From contig NZ_JASCIQ010000018.1 in assembly GCF_029968035.1 (NCBI RefSeq), positions 1 through 64,000 on the forward strand: a stretch of 64,000 nt of DNA. Reading direction: 5' to 3'. Shown piece after piece: positions 25,699 to 34,770 of the stretch. Below the pieces are notes generated by a model. The model made no database searches and had not been told where the DNA came from. It saw only the letters and a list, made by a program, of their open reading frames with translations. The stretch comes from Streptomyces cavernicola. Lineage in GTDB: Bacteria > Actinomycetota > Actinomycetes > Streptomycetales > Streptomycetaceae. Position numbers and translations under genes: made by a program. Positions within the stretch are counted from its first letter, which is position 1; every line of letters starts with the position of its first letter.

Positions 25699-26828
25699 GC
25701 GCGCACCTCCTGCGGGCGACGGTCGCTTCGGTCGCTTCGGTCGCTTCCGTGGCTTCGGTCGCTTCGGTCGCTGCGGTCTTCGTGCCGGCCGTCGTCCTCG
25801 CGGGCGGCGCGCGCGTAGCACTCGGCGACGAGTTCGGCCACGGCGAGCCCGTCGGGGCCGGACGCGGTGGCGGTACGCGTGCCGGTTCCGGTGGCTGTGG
25901 CTGTGGCTGTGGCTGTGGCTGTGGCGGTCCGCGAGACCGTACGGACGAAGTCGTCGAGGACACCCACGTATTCGTGCCACAGGGAACCCTTGAACTCTGT
26001 GTGGCCGGACAACATGTCGGCGAAGTCCGTGCGCCCGTCCGCGAGTTGGACCTCGACGGTCTTGCGCTCGCCGGGATGGGACCAGCCGAGCTCCACATGT
26101 GCGGTGGCCCCATATGCGGGGGCGCTGAGGCTCAGGTGTGCGCTGCGGTCCACGCCGTGCACGTCACGCCCCAGCACCGCCTCGTCGACGCGTAGGTCCT
26201 CGCCGAGGAAGAGGCGGACGAGGTCGAGGGCGTTGGGCCCGTTGTCGGCGAGGCAGCCGCCGCCGCAGCGGGCCGGGTCCAGGTACCAGCGGTCGCGGCC
26301 CGCGTGCTCCTCGATCGTCTCCTCGTAGCGCACGGTCAGCGAGGTCACCGGCACATCGTGCGGGAGCCGGTCCAGGAGGGCGCGTACGGGGGCGTTGTAG
26401 CGGCGGTGGAAGGAGGTGAACAGGGCCAGGCCCTGCCGCTGCGCGAAGCGGGTGAGGCGTCGGGCGTCCTCGGGGTCGGTGGCCAGGGGCTTCTCCACGC
26501 ACACCGCGAGCCCGGCGGCGAGGGCGTCGTGGCAGACCGCGGTGTGGGCGTCGTTGGGGACGTTGACGACGACCGCGTCCAGGTCCGCGTCGCGCAGGAG
26601 CGCGCGGTGGTCGCCGTAGCGCTCGATGTGCGGGGGCAGCGCGGCGTACGTCTCGGGGTCGTGGTCGCAGACGGCGGTGAGAACGGCGTGCGGGGACCGG
26701 TCGAGGGCGGCGAGGTGGAAGCGGGAGATCACGCCGAGCCCGATCACGCCGACGCGGAGCGGGGCAGGGCCAGGGGTACGGGTACTGGCGCTGGTACTGG
26801 CACTGGCACTGGTCTCGGTGCGGGTCAT
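25695..26828 (-). CDS. Gfo/Idh/MocA family oxidoreductase (1)
   Basis: The 377-residue NAD(P)-dependent sugar or cyclitol dehydrogenase has LRVGVIGLGVISRFHLAALDR, the signature VCVEKPLATDPEDARRL (EKP lysine) and FHRRYNAPVRALLDRL. The domain pattern matches myo-inositol or UDP-sugar 3-dehydrogenases. Low-complexity insertions occur at the N-terminus (Ser/Ala/Thr repeats), near residues 296-320 (TA and TG repeats from GGCTGT units) and at the C-terminus (DRSDRS repeats). ATG 26828 follows GGAAGG and overlaps the upstream stop as ATGA. Confidence 0.86.
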   Translation of the reverse strand: MTRTETSASASTSASTRTPGPAPLRVGVIGLGVISRFHLAALDRSPHAVLTAVCDHDPETYAALPPHIERYGDHRALLRDADLDAVVVNVPNDAHTAVCHDALAAGLAVCVEKPLATDPEDARRLTRFAQRQGLALFTSFHRRYNAPVRALLDRLPHDVPVTSLTVRYEETIEEHAGRDRWYLDPARCGGGCLADNGPNALDLVRLFLGEDLRVDEAVLGRDVHGVDRSAHLSLSAPAYGATAHVELGWSHPGERKTVEVQLADGRTDFADMLSGHTEFKGSLWHEYVGVLDDFVRTVSRTATATATATATATGTGTRTATASGPDGLAVAELVAECYARAAREDDGRHEDRSDRSDRSHGSDRSDRSDRRPQEVRA

Positions 26829-28015
26829 GCGGTGGCGCCTTCCTGCTCGGCCCGTGCGGGCTGGTCGTACTGCTCGGGTGCTTCGTACGGTTCGGCCGTC
26901 GGGAACGGGAGCGCCAACTCCCCTGCCAGGTCGGCGAGTTCGCGGTGCAGTCCGGCGGCAAGGGGGACGCCGTGGGCGATGCGGTGCCGGGTGCGCCGCT
27001 GCTCCCACCAGCCCGGGTAGGCCACGGGCGCGTCGGCGGCGGACAGCGGCGGGCAGTCGAGGAGCGCGCCGAAGAGGTCGCCGGCCGCGCCGAGGAACCC
27101 CGTCTCGGGCCGCAGCCGGCCGGGGGCGACGGCGAGCAGGAAGTGGCCGACGTCGTCGTCCGGCTCGTCCGAGGTGTCGTGGTGGGGGCCGATGCCCGCG
27201 CCGGGGAGCAGCGCGGAGAGGACTTCGACCAGGAGCCCGAGCCCGTACCCCTTGTAGGCGCCGTTCTCGGGTGTGCCGCCGAGCCAGCGCAGGTGGGCCT
27301 CGCCGCGGTCGTAGGCGCCCGGGTCGGTGACGGGGGCGCCGTCGGCGTCCGCCAGCCAGCCCTCGGGGACGGGCTCGCCGGCGCGTGCGGCGGCGCGGAT
27401 GCGGCCGGTGGGGACGACGGTGGTGCTCATGTCCAGGGTGAACGGCGGGTGTTCGCCGGCGGGGGCGGCCAGGGCGAGGGGGTTGGTGCCGAGCATGCGG
27501 GCGGCGCTGCCGGGCGGCGGGGCGAGGCGCTGGCGGCCGCAGTTGGCGGTGGCGAGACCGATCATGCCGTGGTCGACGGCGCGCAGGGCGTGGTGGCCCG
27601 CGCAGCCGAAGTGGGTGCCGCCGCGCACCGAGACCATGCCGATGCCGTGAGTGCGGGCGCGTTCCACGGCGAGGTCCATCGCCTCGGCGGCGGACCAGAG
27701 GCCGAGGGCGCGCCGGGCGTCGACGAGGACGGCGGGCCCGGTGTCGGTGAGGTGGACGGGCTCGGCGGCCGGGTCGCAGCGGCCGTCGGCGAGGAGGGGG
27801 AGGTAGAGGCGGGTGAGGTTGGTGACGCCGTGGGTGGTGAAGCCGGTGAGGTCACCGTGGCAGAGGGCTTCGGCTGCGGTACGGGCCCGGTGTTCGGGCA
27901 GACCATGTGCGCGCAGCACACCGGTGACGAAGCCGAGGAGCCCGTCGTAAGGGACGCGGACCTCGCCCTCGGGAGCGGGGTGCGCGGGCCGGGTGGCGGT
28001 GCTTGCGGTTGTCAC
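26825..28015 (-). CDS. Ldh2 (malate/L-lactate/ureidoglycolate dehydrogenase) family oxidoreductase
   Basis: The 396-residue protein belongs to the LDH2/MDH2 family. Visible blocks are CHGDLTGFTTHGVTNLTRL (catalytic H region), GMVSVRGGTHFGCAGHHAL, MIGLATANCGRQRLAPPPGSAARMLGTNPLA and GGTPENGAYKGYGLGLLVE (substrate-binding K-G). Members interconvert 2-hydroxy- and 2-keto-acids or reduce cyclic imines with NAD(P)H. GTG 28015 overlaps the upstream M20 stop as GTGA. In this cluster it may set the oxidation state of a 2-oxo acid intermediate; that is inference. Confidence 0.86.
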   Translation of the reverse strand: MTTASTATRPAHPAPEGEVRVPYDGLLGFVTGVLRAHGLPEHRARTAAEALCHGDLTGFTTHGVTNLTRLYLPLLADGRCDPAAEPVHLTDTGPAVLVDARRALGLWSAAEAMDLAVERARTHGIGMVSVRGGTHFGCAGHHALRAVDHGMIGLATANCGRQRLAPPPGSAARMLGTNPLALAAPAGEHPPFTLDMSTTVVPTGRIRAAARAGEPVPEGWLADADGAPVTDPGAYDRGEAHLRWLGGTPENGAYKGYGLGLLVEVLSALLPGAGIGPHHDTSDEPDDDVGHFLLAVAPGRLRPETGFLGAAGDLFGALLDCPPLSAADAPVAYPGWWEQRRTRHRIAHGVPLAAGLHRELADLAGELALPFPTAEPYEAPEQYDQPARAEQEGATA

Positions 28016-29412
28016 AGGGCGGGGCCTTTCACGGGGGTCCGTCGGCGCGGCGAAGGGTGCGGGGGCGGGGTCGGCGGGTCGGTGCGGCGGGCGAACGCGA
28101 GGAGGATGCGGGCCACTTCGGTGGCGTACCGGTCGAGTTCGGCCAGATCCGCGTACTCGCCCTCGGCGTGCGCCCGGTTGGCGTCCAGGCTGCCGGGGCC
28201 GAACACGGCGGTGTAGGTGTCGGGTACGCCGCTCATCCAGAGGGCGTCGCAGGTGAACGCCGGTTCGTGCGCGGGCCAGCGGGTGAGGCCGCAGTCCCGT
28301 TCGAGCAGCTCTTCCGCCCAACTTCCGTCTCCTGCAGGGCCGTTCAGGGCGGGCAGGCCGTGCTTCAGCCACCGTACGGAGGTGACCTCGGCGGCGTCCT
28401 CGGCCGTCCTGGCGAGTGCGGGGTGGCTCTGGGCGCCGGCCCGGAAGGCGGCAAGCCCCTCCCGCAGGGACTCGTGCAGCGCCGCCTCGGCCGCTCGGCC
28501 GCAACTCGGGTCCGGGTAGGCGATGTTGAGGAGGAGGCGGCCGCTTCCGTACACCTTGTTGTGCTGGTGGCCGGTGTGCAGGCCGGCCACACACACCTGC
28601 GCCCCGTGCGCCCGTGCGGGCAGGGTGGTGGCGAGGTGGTGGGCGAGGTGGCCGAGGAGGACGGTGGCGTTGTGCCCGGCCTCGGGGCGGTCGTCGATCG
28701 CGTCGTCGCCGTGGACCTGCACGCAGGCGGTCATCGAGGCCGTGGCGCGCGGCAGAAAGCGATGGCCTGTGGGTTCGCAGTACACATTGAGCCGCCCCGT
28801 ATGTCCTTCGGCCACAAGGGGCCGGGTGCCGAACGTGCCCATCGCGCCGCCCTCTTCACCCGCCACGGCCTGCACGAGCACCCCGACGCGGGTGCCGAGC
28901 GCGGCGTCGGCGGCGCGGGCCGCGCGGATGCCGGCGAGCAGCGCGACCGCAGGTCCCTTGGCGTCGATGGCGCCGCGCCCGCTGAACCGCGTGCCGTCGA
29001 AGTCCGGGGGCCACCAGCCGCCCACCGTGTCGAGGTGGACGTTGAACATGACGGTGTCGCGGTGCGGAAGCCCGGCGGGGCCGAGGCGCAGCAGCAGGCT
29101 GGGCTGGCAGTCGAGGAAGCCGGGCGTGGCGGCGGCCGCCTCGCGCACGGACACGGGGACGTCGTCACGGTCCAGGACTTCGGCCGGGGGCGGGGCGTAC
29201 CGGACGACCGTCATACCGAACTCCCGTGCCGCGTCCGCGAGTTGGCGTCCCGCCTCCCACAGCCGTACGGGCTCGGTGTCGCCGCCGGTCTCCAGGGGGC
29301 CCGCGGTGGGGGTGGCGAGGAGCCGGAGCAGCAGCTGCTGGTCGGCGGCGGTGAGGCGGGCCTGCGGGTACGGGGCGCTCACGGCCGTGTCCGCGACGGT
29401 CTGCTCAGACAT
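28012..29412 (-). CDS. M20 family metallo-hydrolase (ArgE/DapE-type deacylase)
   Basis: The 466-residue protein has the M20 metal site: FNVHLDTVGGWW (H126, D128), FSGRGAIDAKGPAVALLAG (bridging D150) and AVAGEEGGAMG (E186 catalytic, E187 ligand). Members hydrolyse N-acyl bonds of amino acids or small amines using two zinc ions. ATG 29412 overlaps the TIM-barrel stop by 8 nt; repeated CCCACATGT sequence here creates two further in-frame ATGs at 29427 and 29442. Within an amino-sugar pathway it could remove a protecting acetyl group. Confidence 0.86.
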   Translation of the reverse strand: MSEQTVADTAVSAPYPQARLTAADQQLLLRLLATPTAGPLETGGDTEPVRLWEAGRQLADAAREFGMTVVRYAPPPAEVLDRDDVPVSVREAAAATPGFLDCQPSLLLRLGPAGLPHRDTVMFNVHLDTVGGWWPPDFDGTRFSGRGAIDAKGPAVALLAGIRAARAADAALGTRVGVLVQAVAGEEGGAMGTFGTRPLVAEGHTGRLNVYCEPTGHRFLPRATASMTACVQVHGDDAIDDRPEAGHNATVLLGHLAHHLATTLPARAHGAQVCVAGLHTGHQHNKVYGSGRLLLNIAYPDPSCGRAAEAALHESLREGLAAFRAGAQSHPALARTAEDAAEVTSVRWLKHGLPALNGPAGDGSWAEELLERDCGLTRWPAHEPAFTCDALWMSGVPDTYTAVFGPGSLDANRAHAEGEYADLAELDRYATEVARILLAFARRTDPPTPPPHPSPRRRTPVKGPAL

Positions 29413-30430
29413 GTGCGCCGCCCACATGTACCCCGCCCACATGTGCCGACGGCTCAGGGACCGCCGACGGCACGGGGACCGCACCCGCCTCCGCCTCCAG
29501 TACCTCCTCGGCGACGAGCCGTTCCAGTTCCCGGCCGTAGGCGACGAACGCGTCGACGCTGTCCTCGCCGCGCGCGTCCGTGCCGTCGTGCGGGCGGAGG
29601 CGGGTGTGCGGCTCGATGGACCAGACGCCGCGCCAGCCGGTGCACAGCAACAGGCCGAGGCACTCGCGCAGTTCGGCGGCCCCGTGTCCGGGCAGGGTGT
29701 AGGCGGCCTGGCCGGGCCCGGTGGGCAGGGCGTCCTTGATGTGTACGTGGCCCACATGGTCGAGGACCGCAGTGAGGAGTTCCGTCGCCCCGTAGCCGTA
29801 CGGGACGCCGTTGCCGGTGTCGAAGAGGAGCCGCAGGGCGGGGCTGTCGACGTGGGCGAGGAGGTCGAGCATCCGGTCGGCGCGGCTGCCCGCCCAGCCG
29901 GCGCAGTTCTCGTGCAGGAGGACGAGCCCGGCGTCCTCGGCCTGCCGGGCCAGCGCTGTCATGCGCTGCTTGACCCTGCGGGCCCACTCGGGCTCGGCTA
30001 GGCCGTCGTCGGGGTACGACATGACGCGTACGTGCCGGGTGCCGAGGGCGGGGCAGCGGCGGGCGAGGGTGCGCAGCTCGTCGGTGTCGAGGGCGAAGGG
30101 GCCGGTGACGGGGCGGCTCCAGTCGGCGATGCGGGAGTCGACGCAGACCACGTCGGTGCCGGTCGCGGCGAGCTGCTCGGTGAGGTCGCCGAAGGCACGG
30201 TCGTCGAGGTCGGCGAGGGCGCGGCCGTCGACGGTGCGCAACTCGACGGCGTTCCAGCCGAGTTGACGGACGGCGTCGAGCTGCCCGGCGAGTCCGGGTG
30301 CGGCCTCGTCGCCGATGCCCGCGTAGCGGATGCCGGGCGGCGGGGCGAAGGCCAGGGCGGGGGCCGGGGCGGGGGCCGGGGCGAGAGCCGGGGCCGAGGC
30401 GTCGGGGTCGGGGCGGGTGTCAGCCGGCAT
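29405..30430 (-). CDS. Sugar phosphate isomerase/epimerase family TIM-barrel protein
   Basis: The 341-residue protein begins with an Ala/Pro repeat tail, then the AP endonuclease-2-like barrel: IRYAGIGDEAAPGLAGQLDAVRQLGWNAVELRT, LLHENCAGWAGS (metal Glu), RLLFDTGNGVPYG (Asp) and GHVHIKDAL (His). This metal-dependent fold includes inosose isomerases, hydroxypyruvate isomerase and sugar epimerases. ATG 30430 has AGGAGG upstream and overlaps the preceding oxidoreductase by 11 nt. The C-terminus ends in short VGG repeats. It likely isomerises or epimerises the keto-sugar made by a neighbouring dehydrogenase. Confidence 0.85.
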   Translation of the reverse strand: MPADTRPDPDASAPALAPAPAPAPALAFAPPPGIRYAGIGDEAAPGLAGQLDAVRQLGWNAVELRTVDGRALADLDDRAFGDLTEQLAATGTDVVCVDSRIADWSRPVTGPFALDTDELRTLARRCPALGTRHVRVMSYPDDGLAEPEWARRVKQRMTALARQAEDAGLVLLHENCAGWAGSRADRMLDLLAHVDSPALRLLFDTGNGVPYGYGATELLTAVLDHVGHVHIKDALPTGPGQAAYTLPGHGAAELRECLGLLLCTGWRGVWSIEPHTRLRPHDGTDARGEDSVDAFVAYGRELERLVAEEVLEAEAGAVPVPSAVPEPSAHVGGVHVGGAHV

Positions 30431-31439
30431 GGTGGGCGGCCTCCTGAGGACGGCGGGACGGGGATGCGAGGGCGAGGCGCCGGGCGTCGTCGAGGAGTTC
30501 GACGGTCCGGGTGTGCAGGCGCAGGTCGTCGGCGGCGGGGCGGTCCGCGGCGAAGGAGCGGTAGGCGCGGGTCAGGCAGCGGTGCAGCGCGTCGTCGGGC
30601 AGCAACTCCCGTGTCCTGCGGCCGTGTCGCCATACGTCGAGCTGGGCGGTGTCGTCGTCCTGCGCGACCGGGAAGTGGCCGACGAGGCGCGTGCCGGCCG
30701 CGGTGTCGACGGTGATACGGCGGCTGCGCACCGGCGAGGTGAGGTCGCAGCGGATGCGGCTGTGCGGCCCCGCGGTGTGGTGCAAGGCTACCTGTGCGCC
30801 GCCCATATGTGGCACGACCACACCCTTGTAGCGAAGGTCGGTGCAGCTCGCGGTGTGCACGTCGGCGTCGCCGAGGAGCCGGAGCAGGACGCCGAGGGCG
30901 TGCGGGATCTCCACCTGGAAGGCGTCGGTGTGGCTGGGGTTGGTGAGGGTGCGGCGGAAGCGGGACTTGGCCTGTGTGACGGTGACGGCGCGGATGTCCG
31001 CCGGGTCGCCGGCGAGGGCGGCGATGCGGTCGGTGAGGGCGCTGTGCAGCCAGGGCGACACGACGTGCAGGTGCAGGCCGTGCCGGTCGGCGACCTGCCG
31101 TACGCGGTCCAGGGCGGTGCGGTCGGATGCGATGGGCTTCTCGACGACGAACCGCCGGTAGCCGAGGTGTGCGGCTTCCTCCAGGAGTGCGCCGCGTACG
31201 GCGGGCGGGGTGCAGAGGTGGACGACGGTGGTGTCCGGGTCGAGGCGTCGGCGGGCCTCCCGCAGGTGGTCCACGACCTGCAGTCCGGGGGTGGTCGCGG
31301 TGGGCGGGCGTGCCGGGTCCACCCCCAGGACCGGCTGGTCGGCGAAGAGTTCCGGGTGTGTGGCGCGGGCGCGGTGCAGTACGGGCAGGTGAAGTCCCGT
31401 GCCGGCGCGGCCGAGTCCGATGAGCAGCGTGCGGAGCAC
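30420..31439 (-). CDS. Gfo/Idh/MocA family oxidoreductase (2)
   Basis: The 339-residue protein has TLLIGLGRAGTGLHLPVL, TVVHLCTPPAVRGALLEEA and RRFVVEKPIASDRTALDRV (EKP catalytic lysine). It differs strongly from the other Gfo/Idh/MocA gene at 25695-26828, so they are not recent duplicates and probably act at different positions or steps. GTG 31439 follows AGGGGGCGG; the frame is open further upstream through Arg/Pro-rich sequence with no support. A 62-nt gap separates it from the DegT gene upstream, the widest in this arm. Confidence 0.85.
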   Translation of the reverse strand: MLRTLLIGLGRAGTGLHLPVLHRARATHPELFADQPVLGVDPARPPTATTPGLQVVDHLREARRRLDPDTTVVHLCTPPAVRGALLEEAAHLGYRRFVVEKPIASDRTALDRVRQVADRHGLHLHVVSPWLHSALTDRIAALAGDPADIRAVTVTQAKSRFRRTLTNPSHTDAFQVEIPHALGVLLRLLGDADVHTASCTDLRYKGVVVPHMGGAQVALHHTAGPHSRIRCDLTSPVRSRRITVDTAAGTRLVGHFPVAQDDDTAQLDVWRHGRRTRELLPDDALHRCLTRAYRSFAADRPAADDLRLHTRTVELLDDARRLALASPSRRPQEAAHHAG

Positions 31440-31501
31440 GGTCGTGCCGCCCCCTGTTCCGGTTCGTGGCTGGTCCCGCCGCGGACGCGGACGGGGGTGG
31501 G

Positions 31502-32641
31502 TCAAGCGGCAGGCAGCCCCGTGGAGAAGGCGCACACGGTGTCGGCGATGTGCTCGGTCTCCGCGTCCGTGAGCCGGGGGTTGATGGGCAGGGCCAGCTG
31601 CCGTCGGCTGGCGGCGAGGGCGTGCGGCCAGGTCTGTCCGGGGGGTGCGAAGCGGGCGAAGGCGGGCTGGTGGGGCAGCGGCTGCGGGTAGTAGACGTGG
31701 CTGTCGACGCCGTGGGCCGCCAAGTGCGCCTGGAGGGCGTCGCGTTCGTCGGCGAGCACCGAGTACACGTAGTGGCAGCGGCCGTTGCGTCCCGGGGGCG
31801 GCGGGGTGATGCCGCGGTCGGTGAGCGGGGTGAAGCGCTCGGTGTAGTAGTCGGCGATCTGCGCGCGGCGTTCGAGGCGGGCGGGCAGGCCGGGCAGCCG
31901 GTGGAGTTGGAAGGCGGCGAGGAGTTCGTCGAAGCGGCTGTTGCAGCCGATCCGCTGGTGCACGAACCGCTGCCCTTCCTGCCCGTGGTTGCGCAACGCC
32001 CGTACGACACGGGCGAGTTCGGGGTCGTCGGTGACGACGGCGCCGCCCTCCCCCGGCATGCCGAAGGTCTTCACCTGCACGAAGGAGAAGACGCCCGCGT
32101 CGCCCCAGGTGCCGGCGGGCCGGCCGTCGAGCACGCCGCCCTGGGCGACGGCGGAGTCCTCCAGGAGGCGCAGGCCGTGCCGGTCGGCGAGCTGCCGCAT
32201 CGCCGGCATGTCGGCCATCACGGAGAACATGTGCGCCGGCATCAGCGCCTTCGTGCGGGAGGTCACGGCCTCCTCGACGCGCTCCGGGTCGGCGACCATC
32301 GTCAGCGGGTCGACGTCGGCGAAGACGGGGGTGGCGCCGAGGTTGGCGACGGTGTTGCCGAGCGGGGCGCAGCCGTACGCGGGCACGATCACCTCGTCGT
32401 CGGGGCCGACGCCCATCGCGGTAAGGACGAGGGTGAGGGCGGAGGTGCCGCTGGAGCAGGCCACGACATGGGCCGCGCCGAGCGTGTCCCGCAGGGCGTC
32501 CTCGAAGGCGGCGGTGCGCTCGCCGAGGATGAACTTCTGCCCGGGGTCGGTGCCGGTGCGCCGCACCAGGTCGATCAGGACGTCGCGGTCGTCCTCGAAC
32601 AGGTCGGGGGCGAAGAACGGAATGGTGCCCTGCCGGGTCAT
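31502..32641 (-). CDS. DegT/DnrJ/EryC1/StrS aminotransferase (1)
   Basis: The 379-residue PLP-dependent sugar or cyclitol aminotransferase has VACSSGTSALTLVLTAMGVGPDDEVIVPAYG, LLEDSAVAQGG and FSFVQVKTFGMPGEGG with the Schiff-base lysine about residue 188. Unusually SFVQVKTFG replaces the common SFxxTKxLG, and S-A-V-A-Q replaces the A-E-A-H type motif, which suggests specialised substrate use. ATG 32641 overlaps the stop of the other DegT gene as ATGA. It presumably transfers an amino group from Glu or Gln to a ketone made by a neighbouring oxidoreductase. Confidence 0.88.
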   Translation of the reverse strand: MTRQGTIPFFAPDLFEDDRDVLIDLVRRTGTDPGQKFILGERTAAFEDALRDTLGAAHVVACSSGTSALTLVLTAMGVGPDDEVIVPAYGCAPLGNTVANLGATPVFADVDPLTMVADPERVEEAVTSRTKALMPAHMFSVMADMPAMRQLADRHGLRLLEDSAVAQGGVLDGRPAGTWGDAGVFSFVQVKTFGMPGEGGAVVTDDPELARVVRALRNHGQEGQRFVHQRIGCNSRFDELLAAFQLHRLPGLPARLERRAQIADYYTERFTPLTDRGITPPPPGRNGRCHYVYSVLADERDALQAHLAAHGVDSHVYYPQPLPHQPAFARFAPPGQTWPHALAASRRQLALPINPRLTDAETEHIADTVCAFSTGLPAA

Positions 32642-33828
32642 GCCGCGGCCCTCCCGGTGTAGTAGGCGCGGATCCGCGCGCAGACGGCGTCGATGTCGGC
32701 GTGGGTCAGGTCGGGGTGCAGCGGCAGCGCGAGGGTGCGTTCGCAGGCGGCCTCGGCGTGCGGGAACTGCCCCTGCTTGTAGCCGAGTTCGGCGAAGCAG
32801 GGCTGGAGGTGCAGCGGCGTCGGGTAGTACGTCTCGGTGCCGATGCCGTGGTCGGCGAGGTGGGCGGCGAGCCCGTCCCGCCGCTCGGCCTCCACCAGGT
32901 ACACGTAGAACACCGGGTCGGTGTCGGCGTCGCGGCGGGCGAGGGTCGGCAGGCGGAGCAGTCCGGGCAGGTCGCGGAGGCGCTCGGTGTAGGCGTCGGC
33001 GAGTTCCCGCCTGCGGCGTACGGCGGCGGCGAGGCGGGGCAGTTTCGCGAGCAGCACGGCGGCCTGGAGGTCGTCCGTCTTGCTGTTGACGCCGTTGAGC
33101 TCGGTGGCGTTGTTGATGCCGGGGAAGTGCGCGAGGGTGCGGCCGGTGCGCCCGTGGTGGCGCAGCGCGGCGGCCGTCTCGGCGATGTGCGGGTCGTCGG
33201 TGAGGATCGCGCCGGCGTCGCCGATCGCGCCGAGGGTCTTGGTGGGGAAGAACGAAAGGACTCCGCCCGCGCCGAGCAGGCCCGCGTGGACGCCGTTCCA
33301 GCGCATCCCGATCGCCTCGGCGCTGTCCTCGACGAGGGTCAGCCGGTAGCGCTCGGCGACCCGCGCCAGCGCGTCCATGTCGGCCATCTGCGAGAACAGG
33401 TGCACCGGCATCAGCATCGTGGTGCGCGGCGTGACGGCGTCCGCGGCGGCCCTCGGGTCGAGGGCGTACGTCTCCGGCTCGATGTCGGCGAACACCGGCC
33501 GGCCGCCTGCGAGTACGACGGACGAGGCGGTGGCGATGAAGCTGAACGCCGGGACGACGACCTCGTCGCCCGGCTGGAGTCCGGCCGCGCGCAGCAGCAG
33601 CACCAGGGCGTCGGTGCCGCTGTTGACGGCCACGCAGTGGCGGGCCCCTGTCCACTCGGCGAGGGCCGTCTCCAGGCGGGCGACCTGGCTGCCGTGGGAG
33701 AACTTGCCGTCGTCGAGGACCTCGCAGACCCGGGCGCGGATCTCCGGCCAGAGCTCCTCGAACGAGGCGGCCTGACTGAAGAACGACACCGGGTGCGGCG
33801 CGGGTTGCTCGGTGGGCGCGGTGGTCAT
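32638..33828 (-). CDS. DegT/DnrJ/EryC1/StrS aminotransferase (2)
   Basis: The 396-residue protein has the canonical pattern: CVAVNSGTDALVLLLRAAGLQPGDEVVVPAFSFIATA, LVEDSAEAIGMRWNG and LSFFPTKTLGAIGDAG (PLP lysine). NGVNSKTDDLQAAVLLAKL near residue 260 is the block usually reading RLDxLQAAVL. It is closer to the WbpE/FdtB/VioA-type sugar aminotransferases than its neighbour. ATG 33828 overlaps the upstream membrane-protein stop as ATGA. Two distinct DegT enzymes imply two amine positions or two different substrates. Confidence 0.9.
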   Translation of the reverse strand: MTTAPTEQPAPHPVSFFSQAASFEELWPEIRARVCEVLDDGKFSHGSQVARLETALAEWTGARHCVAVNSGTDALVLLLRAAGLQPGDEVVVPAFSFIATASSVVLAGGRPVFADIEPETYALDPRAAADAVTPRTTMLMPVHLFSQMADMDALARVAERYRLTLVEDSAEAIGMRWNGVHAGLLGAGGVLSFFPTKTLGAIGDAGAILTDDPHIAETAAALRHHGRTGRTLAHFPGINNATELNGVNSKTDDLQAAVLLAKLPRLAAAVRRRRELADAYTERLRDLPGLLRLPTLARRDADTDPVFYVYLVEAERRDGLAAHLADHGIGTETYYPTPLHLQPCFAELGYKQGQFPHAEAACERTLALPLHPDLTHADIDAVCARIRAYYTGRAAA

Positions 33829-34337
33829 CCTCGGACCTCTTCCTTGCCTGGGGGTCGTACGTACAGGGGGCCGGGCGGGGCCGTGGTCCGCCGCGCCGCG
33901 AGGAGCGCGGCCACCGCGCACACCACGGGCAACGTGAGCGAAAGCAGCTGCGCGCCTTCCTCCACTCCGGCCGGGAGGCCCAAGTGGGCGCTGTGGAAGG
34001 CGAGATGGGACACGCACAGGGTGAGCGCCGCGACGGAGGCGGCCTGCACGAGCCGGCGTTGCACGGTGCACGCGGCCCAGGCGAGCACCACGGACAGGGC
34101 GAGCACACCGGCCCCGAAGTCGCGCACGAGGTGTTCGTTGTAGGGCGGCAGTGCGGCCACCCAGGGGTGGCCGGGCGCGGGGTAGTTGTCGTAGAAACCG
34201 CGCGGCCACAGCAGCGCCCAGGCGCCCGGCAGACCTTCGCCGAGGGTGAGCAGGGTCAGGCAGCCGCGGGCCCACCGCAGACGGGTCCCGTACAGGCGGG
34301 AGGCGGGAGCGGTCCGGACGCCCGCGCGGTCGTACAT
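33825..34337 (-). CDS. Four-helix membrane protein, unknown function
   Basis: The 170-residue protein has about four transmembrane helices (GCLTLLTLGEGLPGAWALLW; DFGAGVLALSVVLAWAA; VQAASVAALTLCVSHLAF; LLSLTLPVVCAVAALL) with a conserved-looking FYDNYPAPGHPWVAALPPYNEHLVRDFGAG loop region. It is the first gene of the minus-strand arm; ATG 34337 follows GAGGGAG. This pattern occurs in small actinobacterial integral membrane proteins of unknown role. It may act with the membrane-bound prenyltransferase across the divergent promoter. Confidence 0.78.
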   Translation of the reverse strand: MYDRAGVRTAPASRLYGTRLRWARGCLTLLTLGEGLPGAWALLWPRGFYDNYPAPGHPWVAALPPYNEHLVRDFGAGVLALSVVLAWAACTVQRRLVQAASVAALTLCVSHLAFHSAHLGLPAGVEEGAQLLSLTLPVVCAVAALLAARRTTAPPGPLYVRPPGKEEVRG

Positions 34338-34770
34338 CCCACTCCCTCTTTTCACGTGGCAGGCGCGATCCGGGTGCACGGAATAGCGCCCGCATTCACC
34401 GAGAATCCGTAAGGAGCTCGATATCCACCCGGAACCTGCGCCCGCAGCGTACAGACGTGGAAATATGCGAGCGGCGTGCGACACGGGGATATACGGAGAG
34501 CCGGTGCGAGGTCTGGACCTGCGCATTCGTCCATAGGGGCGAACCCGCAGGGCGCACCTCACCGGGAGCGGTTTCGGCCCGTAGAGTCCCCCGGGATCTG
34601 TCGTGCGCCCTGCGGAATTCGACAGGTTTTCCTTGGCGCACAGCAATCCGCAGCCGATCCACGCCATATGCACAGCGGATTCGCATTCCATTTCGCGCGG
34701 CTCGCGCCCGCCCGCACGCGCGCAGCACGTGTCCGTACGGAAAACCACTCCGCAGGAAAGGAACGGACCG
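34338..34770. promoter_or_regulatory. Divergent promoter region of the two cluster arms
   Basis: These 430 bp separate the starts of the two large divergent operons and are noticeably less GC-rich than the genes around them (for example 34640-34740). No regulator gene lies here or elsewhere in the cluster. I see no strong palindrome. Both arms must start transcription here. Confidence 0.6.

Noticed and set aside
29405..29445. Repeated CCCACATGT sequence as a possible regulatory array
   Set aside because: It lies inside overlapping coding sequence and reads in frame as VGG/MWA repeats, so it is better explained as a small coding repeat that creates extra start codons.
34396..34728. Short minus-strand frames in the divergent promoter of the cluster
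   Set aside because: Composition is shadow-like, no ribosome sites are visible, and the region must hold two promoters.
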